Source: Streptomyces sp. CC208A | Lineage (GTDB): Bacteria > Actinomycetota > Actinomycetes > Streptomycetales > Streptomycetaceae | DNA: 64,000 nt | Reading direction: 5' to 3' | Assembly (NCBI RefSeq): GCF_030010625.1 | Contig: NZ_JASCXN010000030.1 | Span: 1 to 64,000 of the forward strand | Shown: positions 43,908 through 51,102 of the stretch, piece by piece | How positions within the stretch are numbered: the stretch's first letter is position 1 | How the letters are laid out: every line of letters starts with the position of its first letter | The notes under the pieces: generated by a model | What the model was told of the DNA's origin: nothing | Database searches by the model: none | What the model saw: the letters and a program-made list of their open reading frames with translations, nothing else | Made by a program: the position numbers and the translations under genes

Positions 43908-43931
43908 AATTAGCTTAGTGCTAAGTTAATT
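43908..43931. promoter_or_regulatory. MarR operator candidate
   Basis: AATTAGCTTAG (43908-43918) and CTAAGTTAATT (43921-43931) form an inverted repeat of 11-base arms with one mismatch and a two-base spacer. The AT-rich stretch stands out sharply in this GC-rich DNA and lies between the divergent MarR and EamA genes, as expected for a MarR dimer site. Confidence 0.75.
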
Positions 43932-43992
43932 ACTGCCAAGCCAGTCGGACTCCGGTCCACTGGCGCCGCACCGCTTCAGGGGGAGTCCCGCC

Positions 43993-44928
43993 ATGTCCCG
44001 CAAGGCCGCCGTCGTCGCACTCACCGCCCTCGCCCCGGTCTCCTGGGGCTCGACCTACTTCGTGACCACCGAGTTCCTGCCGCCCGACCGGCCGCTGCTC
44101 ACCGGCCTCCTGCGGGCCCTGCCGGCCGGTCTCCTGCTCCTCGCGCTGACCCGCAAGCTGCCGAGCGGCGCCTGGTGGTGGAAGTCGGCGGTCCTCGGCG
44201 CCCTCAACATCGGCGCCTTCTTCCCGCTGCTCTTCCTCGCCGCCTACCGGCTCCCCGGCGGGGTCGCCGCCGTCGTCGGCTCCGTCGGTCCGCTCCTCGT
44301 CGTCGGCCTCGCCGCCCTGCTCCTCGGCGACCGGCCCACCGTCAGGACCCTGACCACCGCCGTCGCCGCCGCCTTCGGCGTCAGCCTGGTCGTCCTCAAG
44401 GCCGGGGCCGCGTTCGACGCCGTCGGGGTGGCCGCAGGGCTGCTCTCCGCCCTCTCGATGTCCGTCGGCGTCGTCCTCACCAAGCGCTGGGGCCGCCCCG
44501 AGGGCGTCGGTGCCCTCGCGCTCACCGGCTGGCAGCTCACCGCGGGCGGCCTGGTCATCCTGCCGGTCGCCCTCCTCGTCGAAGGCCCCCCGCCCGCCCT
44601 CACCGGCACCCACCTGGCCGGCTACGCCTACCTCGCCTTCGGCAACACCGCGATCTCGTACTTCCTCTGGTTCCGCGGCATCGAGCGGCTGAGCGCCGCC
44701 TCGGTCACCCTCCTCGGCCCCCTCTCCCTGATCACCGCCGCCGTCATCGGCTGGGCCGCCCTCGGCCAGTCCCTCGGCCCCGTCCAGCTCCTCGGCATGG
44801 CCCTCGCCTTCGGCGCCACCCTCGCCGGCCAGCTCACCCCGAAGGCCCCGAAGGAACCGAAGGAACCGAAGGCATCCGAGGCCCTGAAGGCCCCCGCCGC
44901 GCCCGCCCCGGCACCCGCACACCGCTGA
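43993..44928 (+). CDS. EamA/RhaT-family drug/metabolite exporter (DMT superfamily)
   Basis: 311 residues with ten predicted membrane helices in two EamA repeats. The first begins LTALAPVSWGSTYFVTTEFL, and the second has LLSALSMSVGVVLTKRWGRP and YAYLAFGNTAISYFLWFRGI. The C-terminus is a Lys/Pro/Ala tail (PKAPKEPKEPKASEALKAP) facing the cytosol. Members export amino acids, nucleosides or drugs by proton exchange. Regulation by the divergent MarR protein is likely. Start ATG 43993 has GGGGGAG upstream. The substrate is unknown. Confidence 0.88.
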   Translation: MSRKAAVVALTALAPVSWGSTYFVTTEFLPPDRPLLTGLLRALPAGLLLLALTRKLPSGAWWWKSAVLGALNIGAFFPLLFLAAYRLPGGVAAVVGSVGPLLVVGLAALLLGDRPTVRTLTTAVAAAFGVSLVVLKAGAAFDAVGVAAGLLSALSMSVGVVLTKRWGRPEGVGALALTGWQLTAGGLVILPVALLVEGPPPALTGTHLAGYAYLAFGNTAISYFLWFRGIERLSAASVTLLGPLSLITAAVIGWAALGQSLGPVQLLGMALAFGATLAGQLTPKAPKEPKEPKASEALKAPAAPAPAPAHR

Positions 44929-44988
44929 CCGCCCCGCCCGCCCCGTACGACCGCCACCGGCCCCCGCCCCCCCCGGGGGCCGGTGCCG

Positions 44989-45000
44989 TAGGTTGCGCCC
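44989..45000 (+). promoter_or_regulatory. -10 box of a leaderless promoter before the LysR gene
   Basis: TAGGTT at 44989-44994 is followed by six bases (GCGCCC) and then the ATG at 45001. This is the standard arrangement for leaderless streptomycete mRNAs, and no ribosome site is present. Confidence 0.65.
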
Positions 45001-45969
45001 ATGACCGAGTGGGACATCAAGAAGCTCCGGATCCTGCGTACCCTCCGGGACCGGGGCACCGTCACCGCCGCCGCCGAGGCGCTGCTCATGACCCCCTCGG
45101 CCGTCTCGCAGCAGCTCACCAACCTCGCGAAGCAGCTCGGGGTGCCGCTCCTGGAGGCGCACGGGCGGCGGGTGCGGCTCACGGGTGCCGCGCATCTGGT
45201 GCTGCGTCACGCCGAGGCCGTCTTCGCCCAGTTGGAGCGGGCCGACGCGGAGCTCGACGCGCAGCGGCGCGGGGAGGCCGGGCGGGTCAGGGTCGCCGCC
45301 TTCTCCACGGCCGTTCCCGCGCTCGTCGTCCCGGCCGTCCTCCGGCTCCGCGCCGAGCGCCCCGGGCTCGACCTGCGGGTCCGCGAGGCCGAGGCGGCGG
45401 AGGCGTACGAGCTCCTCGCGGCGGGTGACGTCGACCTCGCGCTCTCCCTCGCCGCCCACGCCCCCACCGCCGGGGACGCCCGCTTCACCCGGGTCCCGCT
45501 CCTCGCCGACCCCCTCGACCTCGCCCTCCCCGCCGGCCATCCGCTCGCCGACGCCCCCGGCCTCCGGCTCGCCGACCTCTCCGGGGAGCCCTGGATCTTC
45601 GGTGGCTCCGGGCCCTGGTCGGAGATCACCACCGCCGCCTGCGAGGCCGCCGGCTTCGTCCCCGAGCAGGCCCACAGCGCCGCCGGCTGGACCGCCATCC
45701 TCGCCCTCGTCGAGGCCGGCATGGGCGTCGCGCTCGTCCCCCGGATGGCCGCCGCCGAGCGCCGTACCGGCGTCGTCACCCGGGTCCTCTCCGCCGACCA
45801 GCCCCGCCGCCATGTGGTCGCCGCCGTCCGCCGGGGCGCCGAGGAAGGACCGGCGCTCGCCCCCGTCCTCGCCGCCCTCCACCGCGTCGCCGCCGACCGG
45901 GGGACCGGGGACCGGGAGGCCGGGGGCCGGGAGGCCGGGGACCGGTCGGCAATCATTCAGGAAAACTGA
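45001..45969 (+). CDS. LysR-family transcriptional regulator
   Basis: 322 residues. The helix-turn-helix is at about residues 4-64 (LRILRTLRDRGTVTAAAEAL, TPSAVSQQLTNLAKQLGVPL), and the effector-binding domain from about 92 (GRVRVAAFSTAVPALVVPAV). The last 25 residues are a low-complexity repeat (DRGTGDREAGGREAGDRS) encoded by GGGACC/GGAGGCC repeats. LysR proteins usually control a neighbouring gene. The next gene, allantoicase, starts 58 bases downstream on the same strand, so either co-transcription or control is possible. Confidence 0.88.
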   Translation: MTEWDIKKLRILRTLRDRGTVTAAAEALLMTPSAVSQQLTNLAKQLGVPLLEAHGRRVRLTGAAHLVLRHAEAVFAQLERADAELDAQRRGEAGRVRVAAFSTAVPALVVPAVLRLRAERPGLDLRVREAEAAEAYELLAAGDVDLALSLAAHAPTAGDARFTRVPLLADPLDLALPAGHPLADAPGLRLADLSGEPWIFGGSGPWSEITTAACEAAGFVPEQAHSAAGWTAILALVEAGMGVALVPRMAAAERRTGVVTRVLSADQPRRHVVAAVRRGAEEGPALAPVLAALHRVAADRGTGDREAGGREAGDRSAIIQEN

Positions 45970-45975
45970 AAAGAA

Positions 45976-45995
45976 CCGTCGAAAACATTCGATGG
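45976..45995. promoter_or_regulatory. Palindrome between LysR and allantoicase genes
   Basis: CCGTCGAA-AACA-TTCGATGG is an inverted repeat with eight-base arms and one mismatch, 33 bases before the allantoicase start. It is a candidate operator for allantoicase. The regulator is unknown. Confidence 0.5.
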
Positions 45996-46027
45996 ACCTG
46001 AGGCTTCCGGCGCGGGAGAGTCAGGAC

Positions 46028-47152
46028 ATGACCACTTTCGAGGACACCCAGGACCCGCACGCCAACGACGCCGCCCCCTACGCCGGAGGCGACCCGTACG
46101 CCGACTACCGCACCGGCGACTTCCCCTTCACCGAGCTCGTCGACCTCGCCGACCGCCGCCTCGGCGCCGGTGTCGTCGCCGCCAACGACGAGTTCTTCGC
46201 CGAGCGCGAGAACCTCCTCGTCCGCGAGCGGGCCGTCTTCGACCCGGAGCGCTTCGGCCACAAGGGCAAGATCATGGACGGCTGGGAGACCCGCCGCCGC
46301 CGCGGCACCGACGGGGACGACCCCTTCCCCGCGCCCGAGGACCACGACTGGGCGATCGTCCGCCTCGGCGCCCCCGGCGTCATCAGGGGCCTGATCGTCG
46401 ACACCGCCCACTTCCGCGGCAACTACCCGCAGAGGATCAGCGTCCAGGCCACCGCCGTCGAGGGCAGCCCCGGCCCCGGGGAACTCCTCGCCGCCGAGTG
46501 GGAGGAGCTCGTCCCGCCCACCCCCGTCCGCGGCCACGCCGCCAACGGCTTCACCGTCGACAGCGACCGCCGCTGGACCCACGTACGCCTCTGCCAGCAC
46601 CCGGACGGCGGCGTCGCCCGCTTCCGCGTCCACGGCGAGGTGCTGCCCGACCCCGCCTGGCTGGACCTCCTCGGCACGGTCGACCTGCTCTCCGTCCTCA
46701 ACGGCGGGACGTACGAGGACGCCTCCGACCGGTTCTACTCCTCGCCGACGCAGATCATCCTGCCCGGCACCTCCCGCAAGATGGACGACGGCTGGGAGAC
46801 CCGCCGCCGCCGCGTCCGCGGCACCCACGACTGGGTCCGCTTCCGCCTCCCCGCCCAGGGCGCCGTCCGCGCCGTCGAGATCGACACCGCCTACCTCAAG
46901 GGCAACGCGGCCGGCTGGATCGCCCTCCAGGGCCGCGACGGCGAGACGGGCGAGTGGTTCGAGATCCTCCCGCGCACCCGCCTCCAGCCCGACACCCTTC
47001 ACCGCTTCCCGCTGCCCGCCCCGGCGGTCGTCACCCACGTCCGCCTCGACGCCTTCCCCGACGGCGGCGTCGCCCGCATGCGCCTGCACGGCTCCCTCAC
47101 CGAGGAGGGTGCCGCCGACCTGCGCGCCCGCTTCGACAGCGCCAGTCGGTAA
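46028..47152 (+). CDS. alc: Allantoicase
   Basis: 374 residues made of two homologous jelly-roll halves, as in known allantoicases. Each half has the motif KxMDDGWETRRRR-type: GKIMDGWETRRRRG near residue 80 and SRKMDDGWETRRRR near 252. Each also has HVRLCQHPDGGVARFRVHG or HVRLDAFPDGGVARMRLHG. The N-terminus FTELVDLADRRLGAGVVAAN is likewise conserved. The enzyme splits allantoate to ureidoglycolate and urea in purine degradation. No allantoinase or other purine gene is in this window, which is unlike the usual clustered arrangement. ATG 46028 is the start where family similarity begins shortly after. Confidence 0.93.
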   Translation: MTTFEDTQDPHANDAAPYAGGDPYADYRTGDFPFTELVDLADRRLGAGVVAANDEFFAERENLLVRERAVFDPERFGHKGKIMDGWETRRRRGTDGDDPFPAPEDHDWAIVRLGAPGVIRGLIVDTAHFRGNYPQRISVQATAVEGSPGPGELLAAEWEELVPPTPVRGHAANGFTVDSDRRWTHVRLCQHPDGGVARFRVHGEVLPDPAWLDLLGTVDLLSVLNGGTYEDASDRFYSSPTQIILPGTSRKMDDGWETRRRRVRGTHDWVRFRLPAQGAVRAVEIDTAYLKGNAAGWIALQGRDGETGEWFEILPRTRLQPDTLHRFPLPAPAVVTHVRLDAFPDGGVARMRLHGSLTEEGAADLRARFDSASR

Positions 47153-47165
47153 GTGCCCGGGGACA

Positions 47166-47205
47166 GGAGAAGGGGCGCCCTCACGGGGGAGGGCGCCCCT
47201 TCTCC
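47166..47205. terminator. Bidirectional terminator between alc and pepN
   Basis: A perfect 16-bp stem (47166-47181 with 47190-47205) and eight-base loop lies between the convergent allantoicase and aminopeptidase genes. It begins 13 bases after alc. Confidence 0.88.
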
Positions 47206-47217
47206 GCACGCAGGGCC

Positions 47218-49797
47218 TTACCTGGCCGCCGCCGCGTCCGCCGCCTGGGCCTTCAGGGCCCGCTCGACGCCCGCGCGCGACTCCGTCACCAGGCGCCGCA
47301 GCGCCGGCACCGGGTCGTTCGCCGCGATCCACGCGTCCGTCGCGTCCAGCGTCTCCTGCGAGACCTGGAGCGTCGGGTAGAGACCGACCACGATCTGCTG
47401 GACGATCTCGTGGCTGCGGGTCTCCGAGATGCCCTTGATCGACGCGAAGTACTTCTCGGTGTACGGGGCGAGCAGCGCGCGCTGGTCGGCCTGGACGAAG
47501 CCGCCGATCACCGCCTCCTGCACCGCGTTGGCCAGCTTGTCGTCCTCGACGACCGACGCCCAGGCCTCCGCCTTCGCCGCCTCGGTCGGACGCGCCGCCC
47601 GGGCCGTCGCCGCGTGCCGCTCACCGGCGGCGGTGCGGTCCCGCTCCAGCTCGGCCGCGATCTCCGGCTCGTCGTAGACGCCGGTCGCGGCGAGCCGCTG
47701 CACGAACGCCCAGCGCAGCTCGGCGTCGACGGCCAGGCCCTCGATCGTCTCCCGGCCGTCCAGGAGCGCGGCGAGCAGGTCGAGCTGCTCCCGCGTCCGC
47801 GCGGTCGCGGCGAAGGCCCGCGCCCACGCCAGCTGGTGGTCGCTGCCCGGCTCGGCCGCCCTGAGGTGGTCGAGCGCCGCCTCGGTCCAGCGGGTCAGCC
47901 CCGTGTCCCGCCACTCCGGCGCCGCGTACAGCTCAAGAGCCGCCTTCACCTGGCCCTGGAGCGACTGCACCACGCCGATGTCCGACTCCTTGGCGATGCC
48001 CGACAGCACGAGGTCCAGGTAGTCGCGGGTGGCCAGCTCGCCGTCCCGGGTCATGTCCCAGGCCGAGGCCCAGCACAGCGCCCGCGGCAGCGACTCGGCG
48101 AAGTCGCCCAGGTGCGCCGTCACGTTCCGCAGCGACACCTCGTCGAGGCGGACCTTCGCGTACGACAGGTCGTCGTCGTTCAGGAGGACGACCGCCGGGC
48201 GGGACTTGCCGACCAGCGCCGGCACCTCGGTCCGCCCGGCCGCCTCGACGTCCAGCTCCAGGCGCTCGGTGCGGACAAGCCTGCCGGTGGCGTCCAGGTC
48301 GTAGAAGCCGATCGCGATCCGGTGCGGACGCAGCACGGCCTCGCCCTTGGCGCCGGCGGGCAGCGCCGGGGCCTCCTGGCGCACCGCGAAGGAGGTGATC
48401 GAGCCGTTCTCGTCGGTCTCGATCTCCGGGCGCAGGATGTTGATGCCGGCCGTCTCCAGCCACGCCTTCGACCAGGTCTTCAGGTCGCGGCCCGAGGTCT
48501 CCTCAAGGGCGCCGAGGAGGTCGCTCAGACGGGTGTTGCCGAAGGCGTGACGCTGGAAGTACGCCTGCACGCCCTTGAAGAACTCGTCCTGGCCGACGTA
48601 GGCGACGAGCTGCTTGAGGACCGAGGCGCCCTTGGCGTACGTGATCCCGTCGAAGTTGACGAGCACGTCCTCCAGGTCGTTGATGTCGGCCATGATCGGG
48701 TGCGTCGACGGCAGCTGGTCCTGGCGGTAGGCCCAGGTCTTCTCCGCGTTGGCGAAGGTGGTCCAGGCGTTCGGCCAGCGGGTGCCCTCGACGGCGGCCT
48801 GGCAGGCGACCGAGGTGTAGGTGGCGAACGACTCGTTCAGCCACAGGTCGTTCCACCACTCCATGGTCACGAGGTCGCCGAACCACATGTGGGCCAGCTC
48901 GTGGAGGATGGTCTCGGCGCGCCGCTCGTAGGCCGCGTCCGTCACCTTCGAGCGGAAGACGTACTGGTCGCGGATGGTGACCGCGCCCGCGTTCTCCATC
49001 GCGCCCGCGTTGAACTCCGGCACGAACAGCTGGTCGTACTTGGCGAACGGGTAGGCGTACGCGAACTTCTCCTGGAACCAGCCGAAGCCCTGCCGGGTCA
49101 CGTCGAAGATGTGGTCCGCGTCCAGGAACTCCGCCAGCGACGGACGGCAGTAGATGCCCAGCGGCACGACCTGCCCGTCGGGGCCCTCGTACGTCGAGTG
49201 CACCGAGTGGTACGGGCCGACGATCAGGGCCGTGATGTACGTGGAGATCCGCGGGGTCGGCTCGAAGGCCCACACCCCGTCCTTCGGCTCCGGGGTCGGC
49301 GAGTTGGAGATCACGCTCCAGCCCTCCGGCGCCTTCACCGTGAACCGGAAGGTGGCCTTCAGGTCCGGCTGCTCGAAGGAGGCGAAGACCCGGCGCGCGT
49401 CCGGCACCTCGAACTGGGTGTAGAGGTACGCCTGGCCGTCGACCGGGTCGACGAAGCGGTGCAGGCCCTCGCCGGTGTTGGTGTACGCGCAGTCCGCGAC
49501 GACCTTCAGCTCGTTGCGGCCCTGCGCCAGGTGCGGCAGCGCGATCCGCGAGTCGCGGAAGACGGCGGCGACGTCGAGGGCGTGCCCGTTCAGCACGACC
49601 TCGTGCACGGCGGGGGCGACGAGATCGATGAAGGTCTCGGCGCCCGCCTCGGCGGAATCGAAGCGGACGAGGGTGACCGACTTGTAGGTCCCACCCTCCT
49701 GCGCACCGGTGAGGTCGAGGTCGACCTCGTACGCGTCCACGGTCAGCAGCTTCGCCCGCTGCTGGGCCTCTTCACGGGTCAGGTTCGTCCCAGGCAC
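47218..49797 (-). CDS. pepN: Aminopeptidase N (M1 family), copy 1
   Basis: 859 residues, cytosolic. The exopeptidase motif FNAGAMENAG near residue 285 and the zinc motif HELAHMWFGD with the third ligand in WLNESFA are intact. The N-terminal beta domain (LTREEAQQRAKLLTVDAYEV) and C-terminal helical ERAP1-like domain give the full length of actinobacterial PepN. It removes N-terminal residues from peptides with broad specificity. GTG 49797 (VPGTNLTREE) matches the family start and has GAGGAG upstream; ATG 49833 would add unrelated residues. A second, related M1 gene lies at 59194-61740. Confidence 0.95.
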   Translation of the reverse strand: MPGTNLTREEAQQRAKLLTVDAYEVDLDLTGAQEGGTYKSVTLVRFDSAEAGAETFIDLVAPAVHEVVLNGHALDVAAVFRDSRIALPHLAQGRNELKVVADCAYTNTGEGLHRFVDPVDGQAYLYTQFEVPDARRVFASFEQPDLKATFRFTVKAPEGWSVISNSPTPEPKDGVWAFEPTPRISTYITALIVGPYHSVHSTYEGPDGQVVPLGIYCRPSLAEFLDADHIFDVTRQGFGWFQEKFAYAYPFAKYDQLFVPEFNAGAMENAGAVTIRDQYVFRSKVTDAAYERRAETILHELAHMWFGDLVTMEWWNDLWLNESFATYTSVACQAAVEGTRWPNAWTTFANAEKTWAYRQDQLPSTHPIMADINDLEDVLVNFDGITYAKGASVLKQLVAYVGQDEFFKGVQAYFQRHAFGNTRLSDLLGALEETSGRDLKTWSKAWLETAGINILRPEIETDENGSITSFAVRQEAPALPAGAKGEAVLRPHRIAIGFYDLDATGRLVRTERLELDVEAAGRTEVPALVGKSRPAVVLLNDDDLSYAKVRLDEVSLRNVTAHLGDFAESLPRALCWASAWDMTRDGELATRDYLDLVLSGIAKESDIGVVQSLQGQVKAALELYAAPEWRDTGLTRWTEAALDHLRAAEPGSDHQLAWARAFAATARTREQLDLLAALLDGRETIEGLAVDAELRWAFVQRLAATGVYDEPEIAAELERDRTAAGERHAATARAARPTEAAKAEAWASVVEDDKLANAVQEAVIGGFVQADQRALLAPYTEKYFASIKGISETRSHEIVQQIVVGLYPTLQVSQETLDATDAWIAANDPVPALRRLVTESRAGVERALKAQAADAAAAR

Positions 49798-49885
49798 CCG
49801 GTCAACTCCTCGGTTTCGTGACGTTTGGGCCATCCTTCCACGGGGCCCGCGGCCCGCGCATCGCGCATTTCCCAGGGCGAACACG

Positions 49886-49925
49886 GAAGAACGGCGGCCA
49901 TCCGGGGGGACGGCCGCCGTTCTTC
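49886..49925 (-). terminator. Hairpin terminator after asd
   Basis: A perfect 14-bp stem (49886-49899 with 49912-49925) and 12-base loop starts 13 bases beyond the asd stop. Confidence 0.85.
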
Positions 49926-49938
49926 GCGCGTACGGGTG

Positions 49939-50955
49939 TCAGCCCCGCAGTTCGGCCGCCACCAGCTCCGCGATCTGCACCGCGTTCAGCGCGGCGCCCT
50001 TGCGGAGGTTGTCGTTGGAGAGGAAGAGCGCCAGGCCGTTGTCGACGGTCTCGTCGACGCGGATGCGGCCCACGTACGAGGCGTCCTTGCCGGCCGCCTG
50101 GAGCGGGGTCGGGATCTCGGACAGCTCGACGCCCTCGGCGTCCTTCAGCAGCTCGTAGGCGCGCTCGACGCTGATCGGACGCTCGAAGCGGGCGTTCACC
50201 TGGAGGGAGTGGCCGGAGAAGACCGGGACGCGGACACAGGTGCCGGAGACCTTGAGGTCCGGGATCTCCAGGATCTTGCGGGACTCGTTGCGGAGCTTCT
50301 GCTCCTCGTCGGTCTCGTGGGTGCCGTCGTCGACGATCGAGCCGGCCAGCGGCAGCACGTTGAAGGCGATCGGACGGCGGTAGACGCCGGGCTCGGGGAA
50401 GGCCACGGCCTCACCGTCGTGGGTCAGCTCGGTGGCGCGCTCGGCGACGGCCTTGACCTGGCCGTCCAGCTCGGCGACACCGGCCACGCCCGAGCCGGAG
50501 ACGGCCTGGTAGGTGGTGGCGATCAGCGCGGTGAGGCCGGCCTCCTGGTGCAGCGGCTTGAGGACCGGCATGGCGGCCATCGTGGTGCAGTTCGGGTTGG
50601 CGATGATCCCCTTGGGGCGGTCCTTGACCGCGTGCGGGTTGACCTCGGAGACGACGAGCGGGACCTCGGGGTCGCGGCGCCAGGCGGAGGAGTTGTCGAT
50701 CACGACGGCGCCCTGGGAGGCGACCTTCTCGGCGAGGGCCCTGGAGGTGGCGCCGCCGGCGGAGAAGAGCACGATGTCCAGGCCGGTGTAGTCGGCGGTC
50801 GAGGCGTCCTCGACGGTGACGCCGTCCACGACCGTGCCCGCGGACCGGGCGGAGGCGAAGAGCCGCAGCTCGTCGACCGGGAAGTTCCGCTCGGCCAGGA
50901 TCTTGCGCATGACTGTGCCGACCTGACCGGTGGCTCCGACGATTCCGACCTTCAC
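49939..50955 (-). CDS. asd: Aspartate-semialdehyde dehydrogenase
   Basis: 338 residues. The NADP-binding start is KVGIVGATGQVGTVMRKIL. The active-site Cys is in IIANPNCTTMAAM and the catalytic His in RVPVFSGHSLQV; TYQAVSGSGVAGVAEL also matches. The enzyme makes aspartate semialdehyde from aspartyl phosphate for lysine/diaminopimelate, threonine and methionine synthesis. The lysC-type aspartokinase gene that often precedes asd is absent here, so this is a free-standing copy. Start GTG 50955 follows GGAGGAG. Confidence 0.94.
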   Translation of the reverse strand: MKVGIVGATGQVGTVMRKILAERNFPVDELRLFASARSAGTVVDGVTVEDASTADYTGLDIVLFSAGGATSRALAEKVASQGAVVIDNSSAWRRDPEVPLVVSEVNPHAVKDRPKGIIANPNCTTMAAMPVLKPLHQEAGLTALIATTYQAVSGSGVAGVAELDGQVKAVAERATELTHDGEAVAFPEPGVYRRPIAFNVLPLAGSIVDDGTHETDEEQKLRNESRKILEIPDLKVSGTCVRVPVFSGHSLQVNARFERPISVERAYELLKDAEGVELSEIPTPLQAAGKDASYVGRIRVDETVDNGLALFLSNDNLRKGAALNAVQIAELVAAELRG

Positions 50956-51046
50956 GGGGACTCCTCCGTACGTTTGTGCAGGGTGCTGCGTTCCATGATG
51001 CGTATCACCCGTGACGCTTTGTCCAATCCTTTGTCCGGGGATCGGG

Positions 51047-51092
51047 ACGAGAAAGGGGCGGACGCCGGTTCCGGCGCCCGCCCCTTTCTCGT
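51047..51092 (-). terminator. Hairpin terminator after subtilase gene
   Basis: A long stem of about 21 bp with one mismatch folds around GTTC at 51068-51071. The outer arms include AGAAAGGGGCGG and CCGCCCCTTTCT-like sequence. It starts 11 bases past the protease stop on the minus strand. Confidence 0.85.
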
Positions 51093-51102
51093 ACCGCGGG
51101 TG

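Noticed and set aside
45898..45950. Short GC repeats at the end of the LysR gene as a separate element
   Set aside because: They encode a low-complexity tail within the same reading frame and are probably simple slippage.
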